Below are positions 16,991 to 26,787 of a stretch of 64,000 bases of DNA, piece after piece. The translations under genes and the position numbers were made by a program. This DNA comes from Allonocardiopsis opalescens (GTDB taxonomy: Bacteria; Actinomycetota; Actinomycetes; Streptosporangiales; Streptosporangiaceae). Below the pieces are notes generated by a model. It ran no database searches. It worked only from the letters and a program-made list of their open reading frames with translations, and was not told the DNA's origin. The DNA lies in assembly GCF_003002095.1 (NCBI RefSeq), contig NZ_PVZC01000001.1, forward strand, positions 1,302,001 through 1,366,000. The letters are read 5' to 3'. The first letter of the stretch is position 1, and each line of letters starts with the position of its first letter.

Positions 16991-18379
16991 GTGAGGCGCT
17001 TTCTCCGGCGGCTGCGCCACGGGCGGACCGACCCGCCCGAGGGCTTCGACCGCCGCCTGCTGGTGCCGATGGTCCTGGGCTCGATCCTGAACCCGGTCAA
17101 CTCCTCGATGCTCGCGGTGGCGCTGATCCCGATCGGCCGCGCCTTCGACGCGCCGCCCGCGCAGACGGCCTGGCTGGTCACCGGCCTCTACCTCGCCACG
17201 GCCGTGGGCCAGCCGGTGGCCGGCCGGCTCGTCGACGCCTTCGGGCCGCGCCGGCTCTACCTGGCGGGGACGGCGCTGGTCGGCTGCGCCGGCCTGCTGG
17301 GCGTGCTCGCCCCCGACCTGTGGATCCTGGTCGCCTCCCGGGTGCTGCTCGGCTTCGGCACCTCGGCGGCCTACCCGGCGTCGATGTCCCTGCTGCGCGC
17401 CGAGGCCGACCGCACCGGCACCAAGAACCCCAGCGGCGTCCTGGCCGCGCTCACCCTCGCCAACCAGATCGTCACGGTGGCCGGCCCCACCCTGGGCGGC
17501 CTGCTCATCGGCGCCGGCGGCTGGTACCTGGTCTTCGCGGTCAACGTCCCCCTGGCGGCGGCCTGCCTCGTGCTCGGCGCCCTGCGGCTGCCCGCGGGCG
17601 GCGCCGCCGCCGCGCGCACCCGCACCGACGTCCTCGGCATGGCGCTCTTCGCCGGATCGCTCACCATGCTGATGACCTTCCTGATGGCGCCGGCCGCCCA
17701 GCGCTGGTACCTGGCGGCGGCCGGCGCGGCGGCGGGCGCCGCCTTCGTCCACCGGCAGCTCGCCGTCGCCCACCCCTTCATCGACCTGCGGGTGCTCGGC
17801 GGCAAGCTTCCGCTTCTGGCCACCTACGCCCGCCAGTTCCTCGCGTACACGGTGACCTACACCTTCCTCTACGGCTACGGCCAGTGGCTGCAGGACGGCC
17901 GCGGCATCGACACCGCGTCGGCCGGCCTGATCCAGCTGCCGATGGCCCTGGCGGCCATCGCGATCACCGTTCCGACCGGGCGGAACCCGCGGGTGCGCGG
18001 CAAACTGGTGGCCGGATCCCTGGTCCAGCTCGCCGGCTGCGCCGCCCTGCTGCTGCTCGGCCCGGACAGCCCGGTCTGGCTGCTGCTGGTGCTGGCCGCC
18101 GTCTTCGGCGTCCCGCACGGCCTCAGCGGCCTGGCCAACCAGAACGCCCTGTACGCGCAGGCCGACCCCGAGCGCATCGGCGCCTCGGCCGGCCTGCTGC
18201 GCACCGCCACCTACTTCGGTGCGCTGCTGTCCGCCGCCGCGACCGCCGCCTTCTTCCAGGACGGCGCCACCACCGCGGGCATGCACGGCCTGGCCTGGCC
18301 GATGACCGGCGCGGCGCTGCTGCTCCTGGCCGCGAGCCTCGCGGACCGCTCGCTGCGCGGCGTCGGCCGCGACGGCTAG
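16991..18379 (+). CDS. MFS multidrug-type transporter (DHA2-like)
   Basis: A 462-residue membrane protein with at least 12 hydrophobic segments. LILNPVNSSMLAVALIPI-like TM1, followed by AWLVTGLYLATAVGQPVAGRLVD and GPRRLYL, is typical of drug:proton antiporters. The start is a GTG without a clear ribosome site, 43 bp after the GntR gene on the same strand, so it may be co-transcribed with that regulator. The substrate is unknown. Confidence 0.85.
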   Translation: MRRFLRRLRHGRTDPPEGFDRRLLVPMVLGSILNPVNSSMLAVALIPIGRAFDAPPAQTAWLVTGLYLATAVGQPVAGRLVDAFGPRRLYLAGTALVGCAGLLGVLAPDLWILVASRVLLGFGTSAAYPASMSLLRAEADRTGTKNPSGVLAALTLANQIVTVAGPTLGGLLIGAGGWYLVFAVNVPLAAACLVLGALRLPAGGAAAARTRTDVLGMALFAGSLTMLMTFLMAPAAQRWYLAAAGAAAGAAFVHRQLAVAHPFIDLRVLGGKLPLLATYARQFLAYTVTYTFLYGYGQWLQDGRGIDTASAGLIQLPMALAAIAITVPTGRNPRVRGKLVAGSLVQLAGCAALLLLGPDSPVWLLLVLAAVFGVPHGLSGLANQNALYAQADPERIGASAGLLRTATYFGALLSAAATAAFFQDGATTAGMHGLAWPMTGAALLLLAASLADRSLRGVGRDG

Positions 18380-18475
18380 CACCGCGGCGCGGCCGGCTTG
18401 GATCCGCCCGGGACGACCCGGACGCCGCGCCCGAGGGGCCCTACCGCCGGCCCCCGTCCCGGGGGAGAATCAGGC

Positions 18476-19699
18476 ATGGCCGAGCGGAAGCCCGAGGAAC
18501 GGCAGGACGCCGATCCCGGTGAGGGCGTGCACAACCAGCTGTCCGGCCAGGTGCGCGGTCCGGTGGTCCAGGCTCGGGTCATCTCCGGCGGCGTGCACAT
18601 CCACACCCTCGGGGACGACTCCGGCGACGGACCGCGGCGGCTCCGCGTGTTCGACCACCCCAGGAAGCGGGGCCTGCTGCTGCGCCGGTGGGTGAGGAGG
18701 GTCGCCCACGCCGCCGGCACCGGTGTGGTGGCGACCGAGAGCGACGACTGGACCTACCGCCTGTGGGAGGCCGGCAGCGGTCTGCACCTGCACAGCTTCC
18801 GGCGGGGCGGACCGTCGGAGGGGATGGCCTTCAGCCCGGACGGCGAACTCTTCGCCCGCGCGTCGGTGACGGGGAAGGGCGTCGACGTCCACGACGTGCG
18901 CACCGGGGTGGAAGTCGCGCACGCCTTCCAGTCCTGGCAGGTGATGGCGGTCGGCTTCGACCCGCGCGGCGAACTGCTCGCGACGGTCGGCTTCGACGGC
19001 GCGATCCGGGTATGGGACGCCGACGGCGGCCGGCAGCGCTACACCCTGGAGAGGGCCTGGGGCGACAACTCGCACCGCGCGGTGGTGTTCAGCCCCGACG
19101 GCCGCTTCCTGGCCGGAGTCGGCTACCGGCGCCGCCGGATGCCCGCCGACGCCGCCGAAGCCGGAGGGACGGCCGCCACCGAACTGCGCGACCGGGGCGA
19201 TGTGACCCTCTACGACGCCGCCACGGGCGAGGCCGCCTACACCGCCACCATGGACGGCTGGTTCCCCCGGATCGCCTTCAGCCCGGACGGCTGCTGGCTG
19301 GCCACCGTCTCCGACGAGGGCGTGCAGCTGCGCACACCGGCGACGGGCGAGGTCGCGCACCGCTTCCGCGCGGACCGCAACACCCGGATCGCCTTCTGCG
19401 GCGGCGCCGTCCTCGCCGTCGGCCTGGTGAACCGCGTCGAACTGTGGTCCACCGCCTCGGGAGCGCTCCTGCACGCCCTGCACCGCGACGGCCTGTACCC
19501 GGAGATGGCCGCCGACCCCGCCGGCACCGTCCTGGCCACCGTGGAGCACGGCTCCCAGATCTGCCTGTGGGACCTGGCCCAAGGGCAGCTGCGCGCCCGC
19601 ATCGACTTCGGCACCCAGGTCTTCGCACCCGTCCTCACCCCCGACGGCGGCCTGCTCGTCGGCACGGCCCGCAACCAGGCGGAACTCTGGCGGATCTGA
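18476..19699 (+). CDS. WD40-repeat protein with N-terminal RHIM-like/BASS amyloid motif
   Basis: A cytoplasmic protein of 407 residues. Residues about 20-43 (NQLSGQVRGP, then VVQARVISGGVHIH) match the pattern of bacterial amyloid signalling sequences that resemble the RHIM: Asn, spaced Gly, VxQAxxI, GGVHxH. The rest is a WD40 propeller of about seven blades, with repeats such as MAFSPDGELFARAS, VGFDPRGELLATVGFDGAIRVWD, VVFSPDGRFLAGVG and IAFSPDGCWLATVSDEGVQL. The ATG at 18476 follows GGGGGAGA. The propeller is probably a receptor or effector scaffold brought to a partner through amyloid templating. No NLR partner is adjacent. Confidence 0.85.
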   Translation: MAERKPEERQDADPGEGVHNQLSGQVRGPVVQARVISGGVHIHTLGDDSGDGPRRLRVFDHPRKRGLLLRRWVRRVAHAAGTGVVATESDDWTYRLWEAGSGLHLHSFRRGGPSEGMAFSPDGELFARASVTGKGVDVHDVRTGVEVAHAFQSWQVMAVGFDPRGELLATVGFDGAIRVWDADGGRQRYTLERAWGDNSHRAVVFSPDGRFLAGVGYRRRRMPADAAEAGGTAATELRDRGDVTLYDAATGEAAYTATMDGWFPRIAFSPDGCWLATVSDEGVQLRTPATGEVAHRFRADRNTRIAFCGGAVLAVGLVNRVELWSTASGALLHALHRDGLYPEMAADPAGTVLATVEHGSQICLWDLAQGQLRARIDFGTQVFAPVLTPDGGLLVGTARNQAELWRI

Positions 19700-19817
19700 C
19701 CGGTCGGCGCCGCCCGCCCGGATACGGGCCGGCTATGGCCCGCCGATCGGCCGCCGATCGGTCCTCTTCGGTAGATCTGAGCCCGTTGCCAGACCTACGA
19801 CCGAGGAGATCCGAACC

Positions 19818-21017
19818 GTGCACGACAAGCACCCATCCCGGCGGTCCGTCCTCGCGATGCTGAGCGCCGCCCCGGTGGTGGCCGGCACCGCGCTGGCCGC
19901 CCCGGGCATCGCCGAGGCCGCCACCGGGCGGTCCCCGTCCTCCGGCTCCGTACCGGACGGGCTGCGCCCGGGCGGCGCCTTCGACGACCTCGTGGCGCGG
20001 CTGGCCGCCGAGGACAGGTTCTCCGGCACCGTGCTGCTGGAGCACCGCGACCGGCCCGTGCTGGAACGCGCGTACGGAATGGCCGACCATGCGCGCGGCA
20101 TCCCGAACGAATCCGGCACGATCTTCTCCACCGCTTCGGTGACCAAGCTCTTCACCTCCATCGCGATCGCACAGCTCGCCGAGCAGGGCGCACTGCACCA
20201 CCACGACACGGTCGGCCGGCACCTGGACGGCTTCGCCCCCGAGGTCGCCGACGCCGTCACCGTCCACCAGCTCCTCACCCACACCTCAGGGCTGGGCAAC
20301 TACATGCGGATCGGCGACTTCTGGCGGGAGGCGGCGACCTGGGACAGCGTCGAGGAGGCATGGGAGGGCACCCTGCGGTACGTGCGGATGGACCGGCCCA
20401 CGCTGGTGCCCGGATCGGGCAGCGTGTACAGCAACACCGGCTTCGTCATCCTCGGCGCGATCGTCGCCCGGCTCTCCGACATGACCTACTACGACTACAT
20501 CCGCACCCGTGTCTTCGCGGCGTCCCGCACCACCGCCACGGACTTCTACACCCTGCCGCGGTGGCGCGCCGACCGCCGTATCGCCCACCCGTACGTCAAG
20601 GACGGCGATGAGATCACCGACGTCATCGACGACCGGCAGACCTTCGTCGGGACGCCGGCGGGCGGTGCCTTCGCGACCGCCGCGGACCTGGCCAGGATCG
20701 TGAAGACCCTGCTGCGCGGCGACCTCGTCGGCGAGCAGCACCTGTACCTCGCCATGAGCCCGAAGACGCCGCGGGACCCCGGCGCGGACCCCGCCGCCGC
20801 GGCGGAGCCGCCGCCCCCTGCCTCGTTCGGGAACTACCTGACGATCAGCGCGCTGACCGGCGGCCAGTGGGTCCTGGGCCACGGAGGCGGCGCCCCCGGC
20901 ATCTCGGCGAACGTCCACTGGTTTCCCGACTCCGACTGGTTCGTCGCCGTGCTGGCCAACTGCGACGACGCCGCCGGTGAGGTCGTGAACGCCGCCGTAA
21001 GGCACATCACGGAGTAG
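19818..21017 (+). CDS. Tat-exported serine hydrolase of the beta-lactamase family
   Basis: A 399-residue exported enzyme. The N-terminus SRRSVLAMLSAAPVVAG is a twin-arginine signal peptide, cleaved after about residue 35. Catalytic motifs are Ser107-Val-Thr-Lys110, Tyr204-Ser-Asn206 and HGGGAPG, as in class C beta-lactamases and D-alanyl-D-alanine carboxypeptidases. The GTG start follows GAGGAGATC. A two-component system lies 55 bp downstream on the same strand, so a role in cell-wall turnover or in sensing cell-wall damage is plausible but inferred. Confidence 0.9.
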   Translation: MHDKHPSRRSVLAMLSAAPVVAGTALAAPGIAEAATGRSPSSGSVPDGLRPGGAFDDLVARLAAEDRFSGTVLLEHRDRPVLERAYGMADHARGIPNESGTIFSTASVTKLFTSIAIAQLAEQGALHHHDTVGRHLDGFAPEVADAVTVHQLLTHTSGLGNYMRIGDFWREAATWDSVEEAWEGTLRYVRMDRPTLVPGSGSVYSNTGFVILGAIVARLSDMTYYDYIRTRVFAASRTTATDFYTLPRWRADRRIAHPYVKDGDEITDVIDDRQTFVGTPAGGAFATAADLARIVKTLLRGDLVGEQHLYLAMSPKTPRDPGADPAAAAEPPPPASFGNYLTISALTGGQWVLGHGGGAPGISANVHWFPDSDWFVAVLANCDDAAGEVVNAAVRHITE

Positions 21018-21072
21018 CCGGCGCGCCCCGGGCCATACGGGGGCCATACGCCCCGGCTGGGATACTGCGGGC

Positions 21073-21729
21073 GTGCGCGTGCTGCTGGTCGAGGACGAAC
21101 ACTCCCTCGCGAAATACCTCGCGGTCGGACTGCGCAGGCACGGCTTCGCCGTCGACCTCGCCGCCGACGGCGGCAGTGCCCTGGACAAGTGCGCGACCAC
21201 CCCCTATGACGTGGTCGTGCTGGACCGGGACCTGCCGGTGGTGCACGGCGACGCGGTCTGCCGGGAACTGGCCGAGCGCGGAACGGCGCGGGTGCTGATG
21301 CTCACCGCGTCCGGCGCGGTCGAGGACCGGGTCAGCGGCCTGGCCATGGGCGCCGACGACTACCTCGGCAAGCCCTTCGCCTTCTCCGAGCTGGTCGCCC
21401 GGGTGCGGGCGCTGGGTCGGCGCAGCGCGCCGGCCCGGCCGCCGGTGCTCCGCGCCGCGGACGTGGTCCTCGACCCGGCGCGACGCACCGCGGAGCGCGC
21501 CGGGCGGCTGCTGCACCTGACCCCCAAGGAGTTCGGCGTGCTGGAGCAGCTGCTCGCCGCGCGCGGCGCCGTGGTCAGCGCGGAGACGCTGCTGGACAAG
21601 GTGTGGGACGAGCACGCCGACCCGTTCACCAATGCCGTCCGGATCACCGTCGGCACCCTGCGCCGCAAACTCGGCGAGCCGCCGCTGGTGGCGACCGTGA
21701 CCGGCGCCGGGTACCGGATCGAAGCGTGA
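21073..21729 (+). CDS. OmpR/PhoB-family response regulator
   Basis: A 218-residue two-component regulator. The receiver domain has the acidic pocket (Glu7, Asp8), the phosphoacceptor Asp51 in VVLDRDLP, Thr78/Ser80 and Lys100 in LGKPF. The C-terminal winged helix ends with the typical AVRITVGTLRRKLGEPPLVATVTGAGYRI. Its stop overlaps the GTG of the kinase gene (GTGA), so the pair is translationally coupled. Confidence 0.95.
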   Translation: MRVLLVEDEHSLAKYLAVGLRRHGFAVDLAADGGSALDKCATTPYDVVVLDRDLPVVHGDAVCRELAERGTARVLMLTASGAVEDRVSGLAMGADDYLGKPFAFSELVARVRALGRRSAPARPPVLRAADVVLDPARRTAERAGRLLHLTPKEFGVLEQLLAARGAVVSAETLLDKVWDEHADPFTNAVRITVGTLRRKLGEPPLVATVTGAGYRIEA

Positions 21730-22904
21730 GAGCCGTCCGGCCGACCGCACGCGCCCGGCTCGCCCTCCTCCACACCGGACTGGTGCTGGCGGCCGGCGTC
21801 CTGCTGACCGCGCTGACCTACCTGCTGATGCTGCGCGGCCGGCAGCACCAGGAGACCAGGCTGGAGCGGACGCCGCCCGGCGGGTCCGGGCCCGGCCCGG
21901 CCCCGGACCGGGAGCTGGCCGAACTCACCGAGCTGGCGCGGTCCGCGGCGCAGGCCGAGTTCCTCACCCAGGCCGCGATCGCGCTCGCGGTGGTCACCGC
22001 GCTGGCCGCCGTGCTGGGCTGGCTGGTCGCCGGGCGCGTCCTGCGGCCGATCCGCACGATCGCGGCCACCGCTCAGCGCCTGTCCGCCGAGAACATCTCC
22101 GAACGCGTGCCGGTCACGGCGCCCGCCGACGAACTGGCCACCCTGGCCGGCACCATCAACGGGATGCTCGACCGCATCCAGCAGGGAATCGCCGAACGCG
22201 ACCGGGTGCTGGCCGCGCAGCGGATGTTCACCGCCAGTGCCGCGCACGAACTCCGCACCCCGCTGGCCACCGTGCGCACCGCCATCGACGTCACCCTCGA
22301 CGGCCGGCCGTCGACGGCCGAACTGCTCGCCATGGCCGGCGACGTCCGCACCGCGATCGAGCACGGCCAGGCCACCCTGGACGGCCTGCTCATGCTGGCC
22401 CGCAGCCAGGCCGGGACCCCGGAGGCGCGCCCGGCCGACCTCGCCGAGGTCGCGGCCGGCGCGCTGGAGGCCGCCGCGGGACCGGCCGCGGCCGGAGGGC
22501 TCGCCGTCCGGGCCGAGCTGCGTCCGGCGCCGGTCACCGGCGAGCCGAGCCTGCTGGAGCGCCTGGCCGGCAACCTCGTCGACAACGCCGTCCGCTACAA
22601 CCTGGCCGGCGGCCGTGTCGCGGTCGCCACCGGCACCGAGGCGGACGCGTCGAGGGTCTTCCTGCGCGTCACCAACACCGGGCCGCGGGTCCGCGCCGCC
22701 GAGGCCGACCGGCTGCTGGAACCTTTCGTCCGCGGCGAAGCCGACCGCACCCGCGCCGACGGCGGCGCCGGCCTCGGCCTGTCCATCGTCCGCGCCATCG
22801 CCGCCGCCCACCACGGCACCGTCGTCCTCACCGCCCGCCCGGCCGGCGGGCTCGACATCACCGTCCGCTTCCCGGCCCGGCCACCGGAGGCGCCGACCGG
22901 GTGA
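21726..22904 (+). CDS. Sensor histidine kinase (HAMP, HisKA, HATPase)
   Basis: A membrane kinase of 392 residues partnering the preceding response regulator. TM1 spans about 12-36, a short extracytoplasmic loop of about 45 residues follows, and TM2 spans about 82-103. HAMP (104-156) leads to the HisKA motif SAAHELRTPL with His174. ATP-binding boxes are NLVDNAVRYN (N), GPRVRAAEADRLLEPF (F region) and GGAGLGLSIVRAI (G2). The small sensor loop resembles kinases that read membrane or envelope state. The GTG at 21726 was chosen for the overlap; the frame is open further upstream. Confidence 0.94.
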   Translation: MRAVRPTARARLALLHTGLVLAAGVLLTALTYLLMLRGRQHQETRLERTPPGGSGPGPAPDRELAELTELARSAAQAEFLTQAAIALAVVTALAAVLGWLVAGRVLRPIRTIAATAQRLSAENISERVPVTAPADELATLAGTINGMLDRIQQGIAERDRVLAAQRMFTASAAHELRTPLATVRTAIDVTLDGRPSTAELLAMAGDVRTAIEHGQATLDGLLMLARSQAGTPEARPADLAEVAAGALEAAAGPAAAGGLAVRAELRPAPVTGEPSLLERLAGNLVDNAVRYNLAGGRVAVATGTEADASRVFLRVTNTGPRVRAAEADRLLEPFVRGEADRTRADGGAGLGLSIVRAIAAAHHGTVVLTARPAGGLDITVRFPARPPEAPTG

Positions 22905-22967
22905 ACGCCCTCGCGGACGGCACAGGGCCGGACGGGAGCCCTGCCGGCCGTGCGGTTCCCGGGAAGG

Positions 22968-23912
22968 TCAGGCGCTCGGGAAGGCGGTCTTCGTCAGCTC
23001 CTCGGAGACCCGCCAGACGCGCTGCGCCTCCTCGGCGCTGCGCAGCGGGGCGTACATCCGCTGTTCGGCCGGCGGGCCGCCGAGATTGCCCGGGCCGCTG
23101 GGCCCGTAGAGGGCGCCGGGCGCGGCGTCGGGAGCGGTCGCGGCCATCAGGGCGGGCAGTGCCGCGGTCTCGGCGGTTCCGAGCAGGACGCCGCGGGCCG
23201 AGAGCGCCCGGATCAGGCGGATGTAGGGGGTGTCCCGGCCGCGGCCGAGCTCGGGGCGGGCGGCCAGCAGGCTGGTGGGGGCCACGCCGGGATGGGAGAG
23301 GTTGCTGGTGATGCCCCACCCGTGGGCCTGGCTGCGCCGCTCCAGCTCAAGGCCGAACAGCCCGAACGCGATCTTGGACTGGGCGTAGGCGCGCATCACG
23401 TGGTAGCCGCGCTCCCAGTTCAGGTCGTCCCAGTTGATGGCGCCGCGACGAGCGGCCACGCTGACCTGGGAGGTCACCCGGGCCCGGCCGGCCCGCAGCA
23501 GCGGGAGCAGCCGCCCGACGAGGGCGAAGTGGCCCAGGTGGTTGGTGCCGAACTGCACTTCGAAGCCGTCCGCCGTGAGCTGCCGGTTCGGCGGCCTCAT
23601 GACGCCCGCGTTGTTGATCAGGATGTGGATGGGCCGCCCTTCCCCGCGCAGGGTGTCACCGAGGGCCGCCACCGACTCCAGCGACGACAGGTCGAGGCCG
23701 CGCAGCGACAGCTGTGCGCCGGGGACGGCCGTCCTGATCGCGCTGATCGCCGCCTCGCCCTTGCGCGGGTTGCGCACCGGCATGACCACCTCCGCGCCGG
23801 CGGCGGCCAGGCGCCGGGCCATGCCCAGCCCCATGCCGTCGCTCGCCCCGGTGACCACGGCGCGCTTGCCGGTCAGGGCGGGGATGGCGATGTCGATCGG
23901 CGTGCGTGGCAT
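22968..23912 (-). CDS. SDR-family NAD(P)-dependent oxidoreductase
   Basis: A 314-residue short-chain dehydrogenase of the retinol dehydrogenase/protochlorophyllide reductase-like type. Motifs are [12 protein letters not shown] (cofactor), the Asp of [15 protein letters not shown], catalytic Ser in [10 protein letters not shown] and Tyr-x-x-x-Lys in YAQSK. It is convergent with the histidine kinase gene. GAAGGAG stands just before the ATG. The substrate is unknown. Confidence 0.9.
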   Translation of the reverse strand: MPRTPIDIAIPALTGKRAVVTGASDGMGLGMARRLAAAGAEVVMPVRNPRKGEAAISAIRTAVPGAQLSLRGLDLSSLESVAALGDTLRGEGRPIHILINNAGVMRPPNRQLTADGFEVQFGTNHLGHFALVGRLLPLLRAGRARVTSQVSVAARRGAINWDDLNWERGYHVMRAYAQSKIAFGLFGLELERRSQAHGWGITSNLSHPGVAPTSLLAARPELGRGRDTPYIRLIRALSARGVLLGTAETAALPALMAATAPDAAPGALYGPSGPGNLGGPPAEQRMYAPLRSAEEAQRVWRVSEELTKTAFPSA

Positions 23913-24621
23913 GGTCGTGCTCCTTCGAATCGTGTCCGCGTGTCAGTCGTCGAGTCCGGCTGACCCCGCCGGAGCGGCCGCCCACCGGGTGGAGACCCCG
24001 GTGCGCCGGGGCGCGCCGGACGGCGCTTCACCTGCGGCCCGGCACCTGCGCGCCCGTGGCCCCCGCTCCGGCCATGTCATCGATCCTCGGCGGACGGCCC
24101 GAGCGCATCCAGGACCTCCCGGTCACAGGCTCGCCGGACCACCCCTCCGCTCCGGAGGGGGATCGGCGAATCGTGGGCCCGAGAACTCCCAGCGGACACC
24201 GGAAGCCCGGCCCGCGCCTCTCCGGCCGTGGACGCCGTTCGTCACGAGGTGATGTCTCCGCAGTAGACGATGCCGCGGCGGTACCGCGTCCGGCGGCACA
24301 TGCTTGGCCGGCTGCCGCGGGAATGATGCGGGTGCGGCGAGATGCGGACGCGCCCCCTCGGCGGGTGCGTCCGCGTCCGCCACCGTCGGTCGTGCGGGCC
24401 GGGTCGGCGCCACCGCGCGCCGCTCGCTGCGGCCCGTCCCTCACGACCGATACCCCAGCGGCCGACCGTCGGCGGGCCAGCGGTCAGCAGACGCCAGGCC
24501 GGCCCTGCGGTACCGCCGCTGGTCCGGCAGGTGGTCGGGCCGTCGACCATCGGACCAGGGGCGTGAATTCCCGACCTCGATGTCGCCGTCGTCGGGCGCG
24601 CTGTCGCACGGAGGGGTCGTC
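23913..24621. other. Non-coding stretch of about 700 bp
   Basis: I see no gene that I can defend here. Several open frames exist on both strands, but they show no conserved motif, no ribosome site and no family-like composition, being rich in Arg, Pro and Ala as expected for antisense frames of GC-rich DNA. The first 150 bases probably hold the promoter of the SDR gene. Confidence 0.5.
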
Positions 24622-25152
24622 TCAGCCCGTGAAGAGAGGAGCGTAGGGACGGTCCTCAGGCGTGTAGACGAGGACGACGCTCCTGCCGACTTCGACGGCC
24701 ACTTCCCGTAAGCGGGCCAGCACGTGCTCCTCCGGTGGAGGCTCCAGTCCGAGAGCCGCTGCGGTACGGTCCCGGCGGGCCACCAGGTCCGGGATGTCGG
24801 CCAGGTACTCGGCCGAGAGCGTCCGGCTCTCCTCGGCGGTGAACGTCCGGCAGCCGCGCCACCAGGGCGCCACCAGCAGGAGCCGCAGGAGTTCGGCCAG
24901 ACCCACCGCGATCAGGGCCGCCTGTCCTCCGGAGTCCGCGTAGAGGACGGGACGCTCCTCGCCGCCCTGACCGCAGAAGAAGAAAGTGCCTCCGGAGGCG
25001 TCGCCCGCGAAGCCCTCCAGCGCGTCGCCCGAGGCCAGGTGGACATCCTCGCAGTGGTCGCCCCGGTCCAGGTCGAAATCACCCGTCCAGGCCAGGAAAC
25101 GGGCCGCCTCGTCCTGCCTTTGAATGGTGGCGATCAACGACTGCACGGGCAC
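24622..25152 (-). CDS. SMI1/KNR4 (SUKH)-like protein
   Basis: A 176-residue soluble protein. The middle GFAGDASGGTFFFCG, ERPVLYADSGGQAALIA and LAELLRLLLVAPWW resemble the SUKH superfamily, whose bacterial members often act as immunity proteins against nuclease toxins and as cellular scaffolds. No toxin gene is visible next to it. Assignment rests on pattern memory of this fold and is moderately sure. The GTG start at 25152 has no strong ribosome site. Confidence 0.6.
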   Translation of the reverse strand: MPVQSLIATIQRQDEAARFLAWTGDFDLDRGDHCEDVHLASGDALEGFAGDASGGTFFFCGQGGEERPVLYADSGGQAALIAVGLAELLRLLLVAPWWRGCRTFTAEESRTLSAEYLADIPDLVARRDRTAAALGLEPPPEEHVLARLREVAVEVGRSVVLVYTPEDRPYAPLFTG

Positions 25153-25278
25153 ACCGTAACGGCGCCTCGTGGCCGCCGGGCACGCAGCGAGCGCCGGCGG
25201 CCATCGACGTTCGCACCAAGAACGGGTGGGTCAGCGCGATTGCCGGGTCAGATCACAAGCCGGGCAAGTGAGGGTCGG

Positions 25279-25731
25279 TCACAGTCGGCGCATCCACCAG
25301 GGGATGTCCTCTGGTGCCGAGGGGTTCGGCAGGCTGCGGTCGCGGAAGCGCTCGTCCAGCGGTTCGATCAAGCGCGTCAGAGCGCGGGCACTGGGAGCCG
25401 AGAGCATCTCGAGCACCTCGTCCAGGAGGCCGCGGCTGCTGCGGCCGCAGCAGCCGCACGGATGGAACCGCAGCTGGGCGGGATCGCCGGTAGCGGAGGT
25501 GATCGACCACCCGGTCAGGGCTTCGGCCACGGCTCCCGGCCACAGGCCGAAGCGCGCCCAGTTCGCGTGGGTCTGAATCTCTATCTGGGAGATCTCCTGC
25601 TGCACGACCGCCGGGAGACCGGGAACGTGCGGTACCACCCGCCAGTGGGGCCGATGGCCGGCGGCGCGGCGCAGATCACAGGGCCGCTTGTGCGGCATTG
25701 GCGACTTTTTTCGCGAGCTTGTCGAGCGCAC
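25279..25731 (-). CDS. Conserved actinobacterial hypothetical protein with a CxCC motif
   Basis: A protein of 139-150 residues. The core VVQQEISQIEIQTHANWARFGLWPGAV, the cysteine cluster HPCGCC, and an acidic end SAPEDIPWWMRRL have the composition of a genuine conserved protein, and I recall close relatives annotated as hypothetical in Streptomyces. The start may be 25698 (ATG, MPHKRPC) rather than 25731. The function is unknown. No operon partner is seen. Confidence 0.65.
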   Translation of the reverse strand: MRSTSSRKKSPMPHKRPCDLRRAAGHRPHWRVVPHVPGLPAVVQQEISQIEIQTHANWARFGLWPGAVAEALTGWSITSATGDPAQLRFHPCGCCGRSSRGLLDEVLEMLSAPSARALTRLIEPLDERFRDRSLPNPSAPEDIPWWMRRL

Positions 25732-25906
25732 GGATTCGTCGGTCTTACCGAGAGCTGCGAACCAGCCTCGTCACGGCCCACTCTAACGGCGTGGAGAACC
25801 GAGAGCGACCGACACCGCAACGCCCTTCCCCCCGGCCTCTCCTGACATCCTGGACGGGACACCGGCGCCGTCGACGCGGCCCGTCCCTCGACCGCCAGGA
25901 GGACCT

Positions 25907-26689
25907 GTGCTGACGACCGACTACGTGCCGGGTGCGCCGAACTGGGTGGATCTGGGGACGCGTGACGTCGAGGGGGCGGCCGGGTTCTACCGGGCGCTGT
26001 TCGGGTGGGGGTTCCGGTCGGCGGGGGCCGGCGGGTACGGGTTCTTCCTGCTGGACGGGCGGGTCGTGGCCGGGGTCGGGCCGCTCGACGAGGAGGGGGC
26101 GCGGGCCGGGTGGACGCTGTACTTCCACAGTGCCGACGTGGACGCGACCGCCGGGGCCGTGGAGCGGGCCGGGGGGAGTGTGCGGACCGGGCCGCTGGAC
26201 GTGCTCGCGGCCGGGCGGACCGCCGCCTGCTCCGACCCGGCCGGGGCGCGGTTCGCGCTGTGGCGGCCCGGGGAGCGGGCCGGGCTGGACGCGGTGGGCG
26301 CGCCGAACACGCTGTGGTGGACGCAGCTGTACGTTCTGGACGTGCCGGCGGCGCGGGACTTCTACCGGTCGGTGTTCGCCTGGGAGACCGAGGACCTGGT
26401 GCTGGTGCGCGGCGCCGCCTACACCGTCGTCGCGCCGGCCGGCGGGCCTGGGGGCCCTCACGGCGGGATCATGGCGCTCACCGAGCTGCCCGCGGAGGTC
26501 TCCGCCGGGCTGCTCGGCTGGCACCCGTACTTCGCCGTCGCCGACTGCGACGCCGCCGTGGCCGCCGCCGTCGCGCACGGCGGCACCGTGGCGATCCCGG
26601 CCGAGACCGCCGCGGGGGTGGGCCGGCAGGCCACCCTGCGCGACCCGGCCGGGGCGCTGTTCTCGGTCAACGCGAGCGCCGCCGGCTGA
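25907..26689 (+). CDS. Two-domain VOC family protein (CFP-30-like)
   Basis: A 260-residue protein containing two glyoxalase-fold repeats, about 8-125 (PNWVDLGTRDVEGAAGFYRALFGW) and 138-258 (PNTLWWTQLYVLDVPAARDFYRSVFAWE). Both repeats carry the FY-R-LFGW pattern of the actinobacterial CFP-30/hydroxylase group. Metal ligands appear incomplete, so the reaction is uncertain. A strong CAGGAGGACC precedes the GTG. Confidence 0.88.
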   Translation: MLTTDYVPGAPNWVDLGTRDVEGAAGFYRALFGWGFRSAGAGGYGFFLLDGRVVAGVGPLDEEGARAGWTLYFHSADVDATAGAVERAGGSVRTGPLDVLAAGRTAACSDPAGARFALWRPGERAGLDAVGAPNTLWWTQLYVLDVPAARDFYRSVFAWETEDLVLVRGAAYTVVAPAGGPGGPHGGIMALTELPAEVSAGLLGWHPYFAVADCDAAVAAAVAHGGTVAIPAETAAGVGRQATLRDPAGALFSVNASAAG

Positions 26690-26787
26690 CCCGCAGGCCG
26701 TCCGCCGCCCCCGCCGCCCCGGCGGCACCGGGCCGCACCCGGCCGGATCAGGACGGGAGGCGGGTGCGGCGCCGCCGGGCCCACGGG

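Noticed and set aside
24028..24711. Overlapping frames in the gap after the SDR gene
   Set aside because: None has a ribosome site or recognisable motif, and frames on both strands look equally protein-like.
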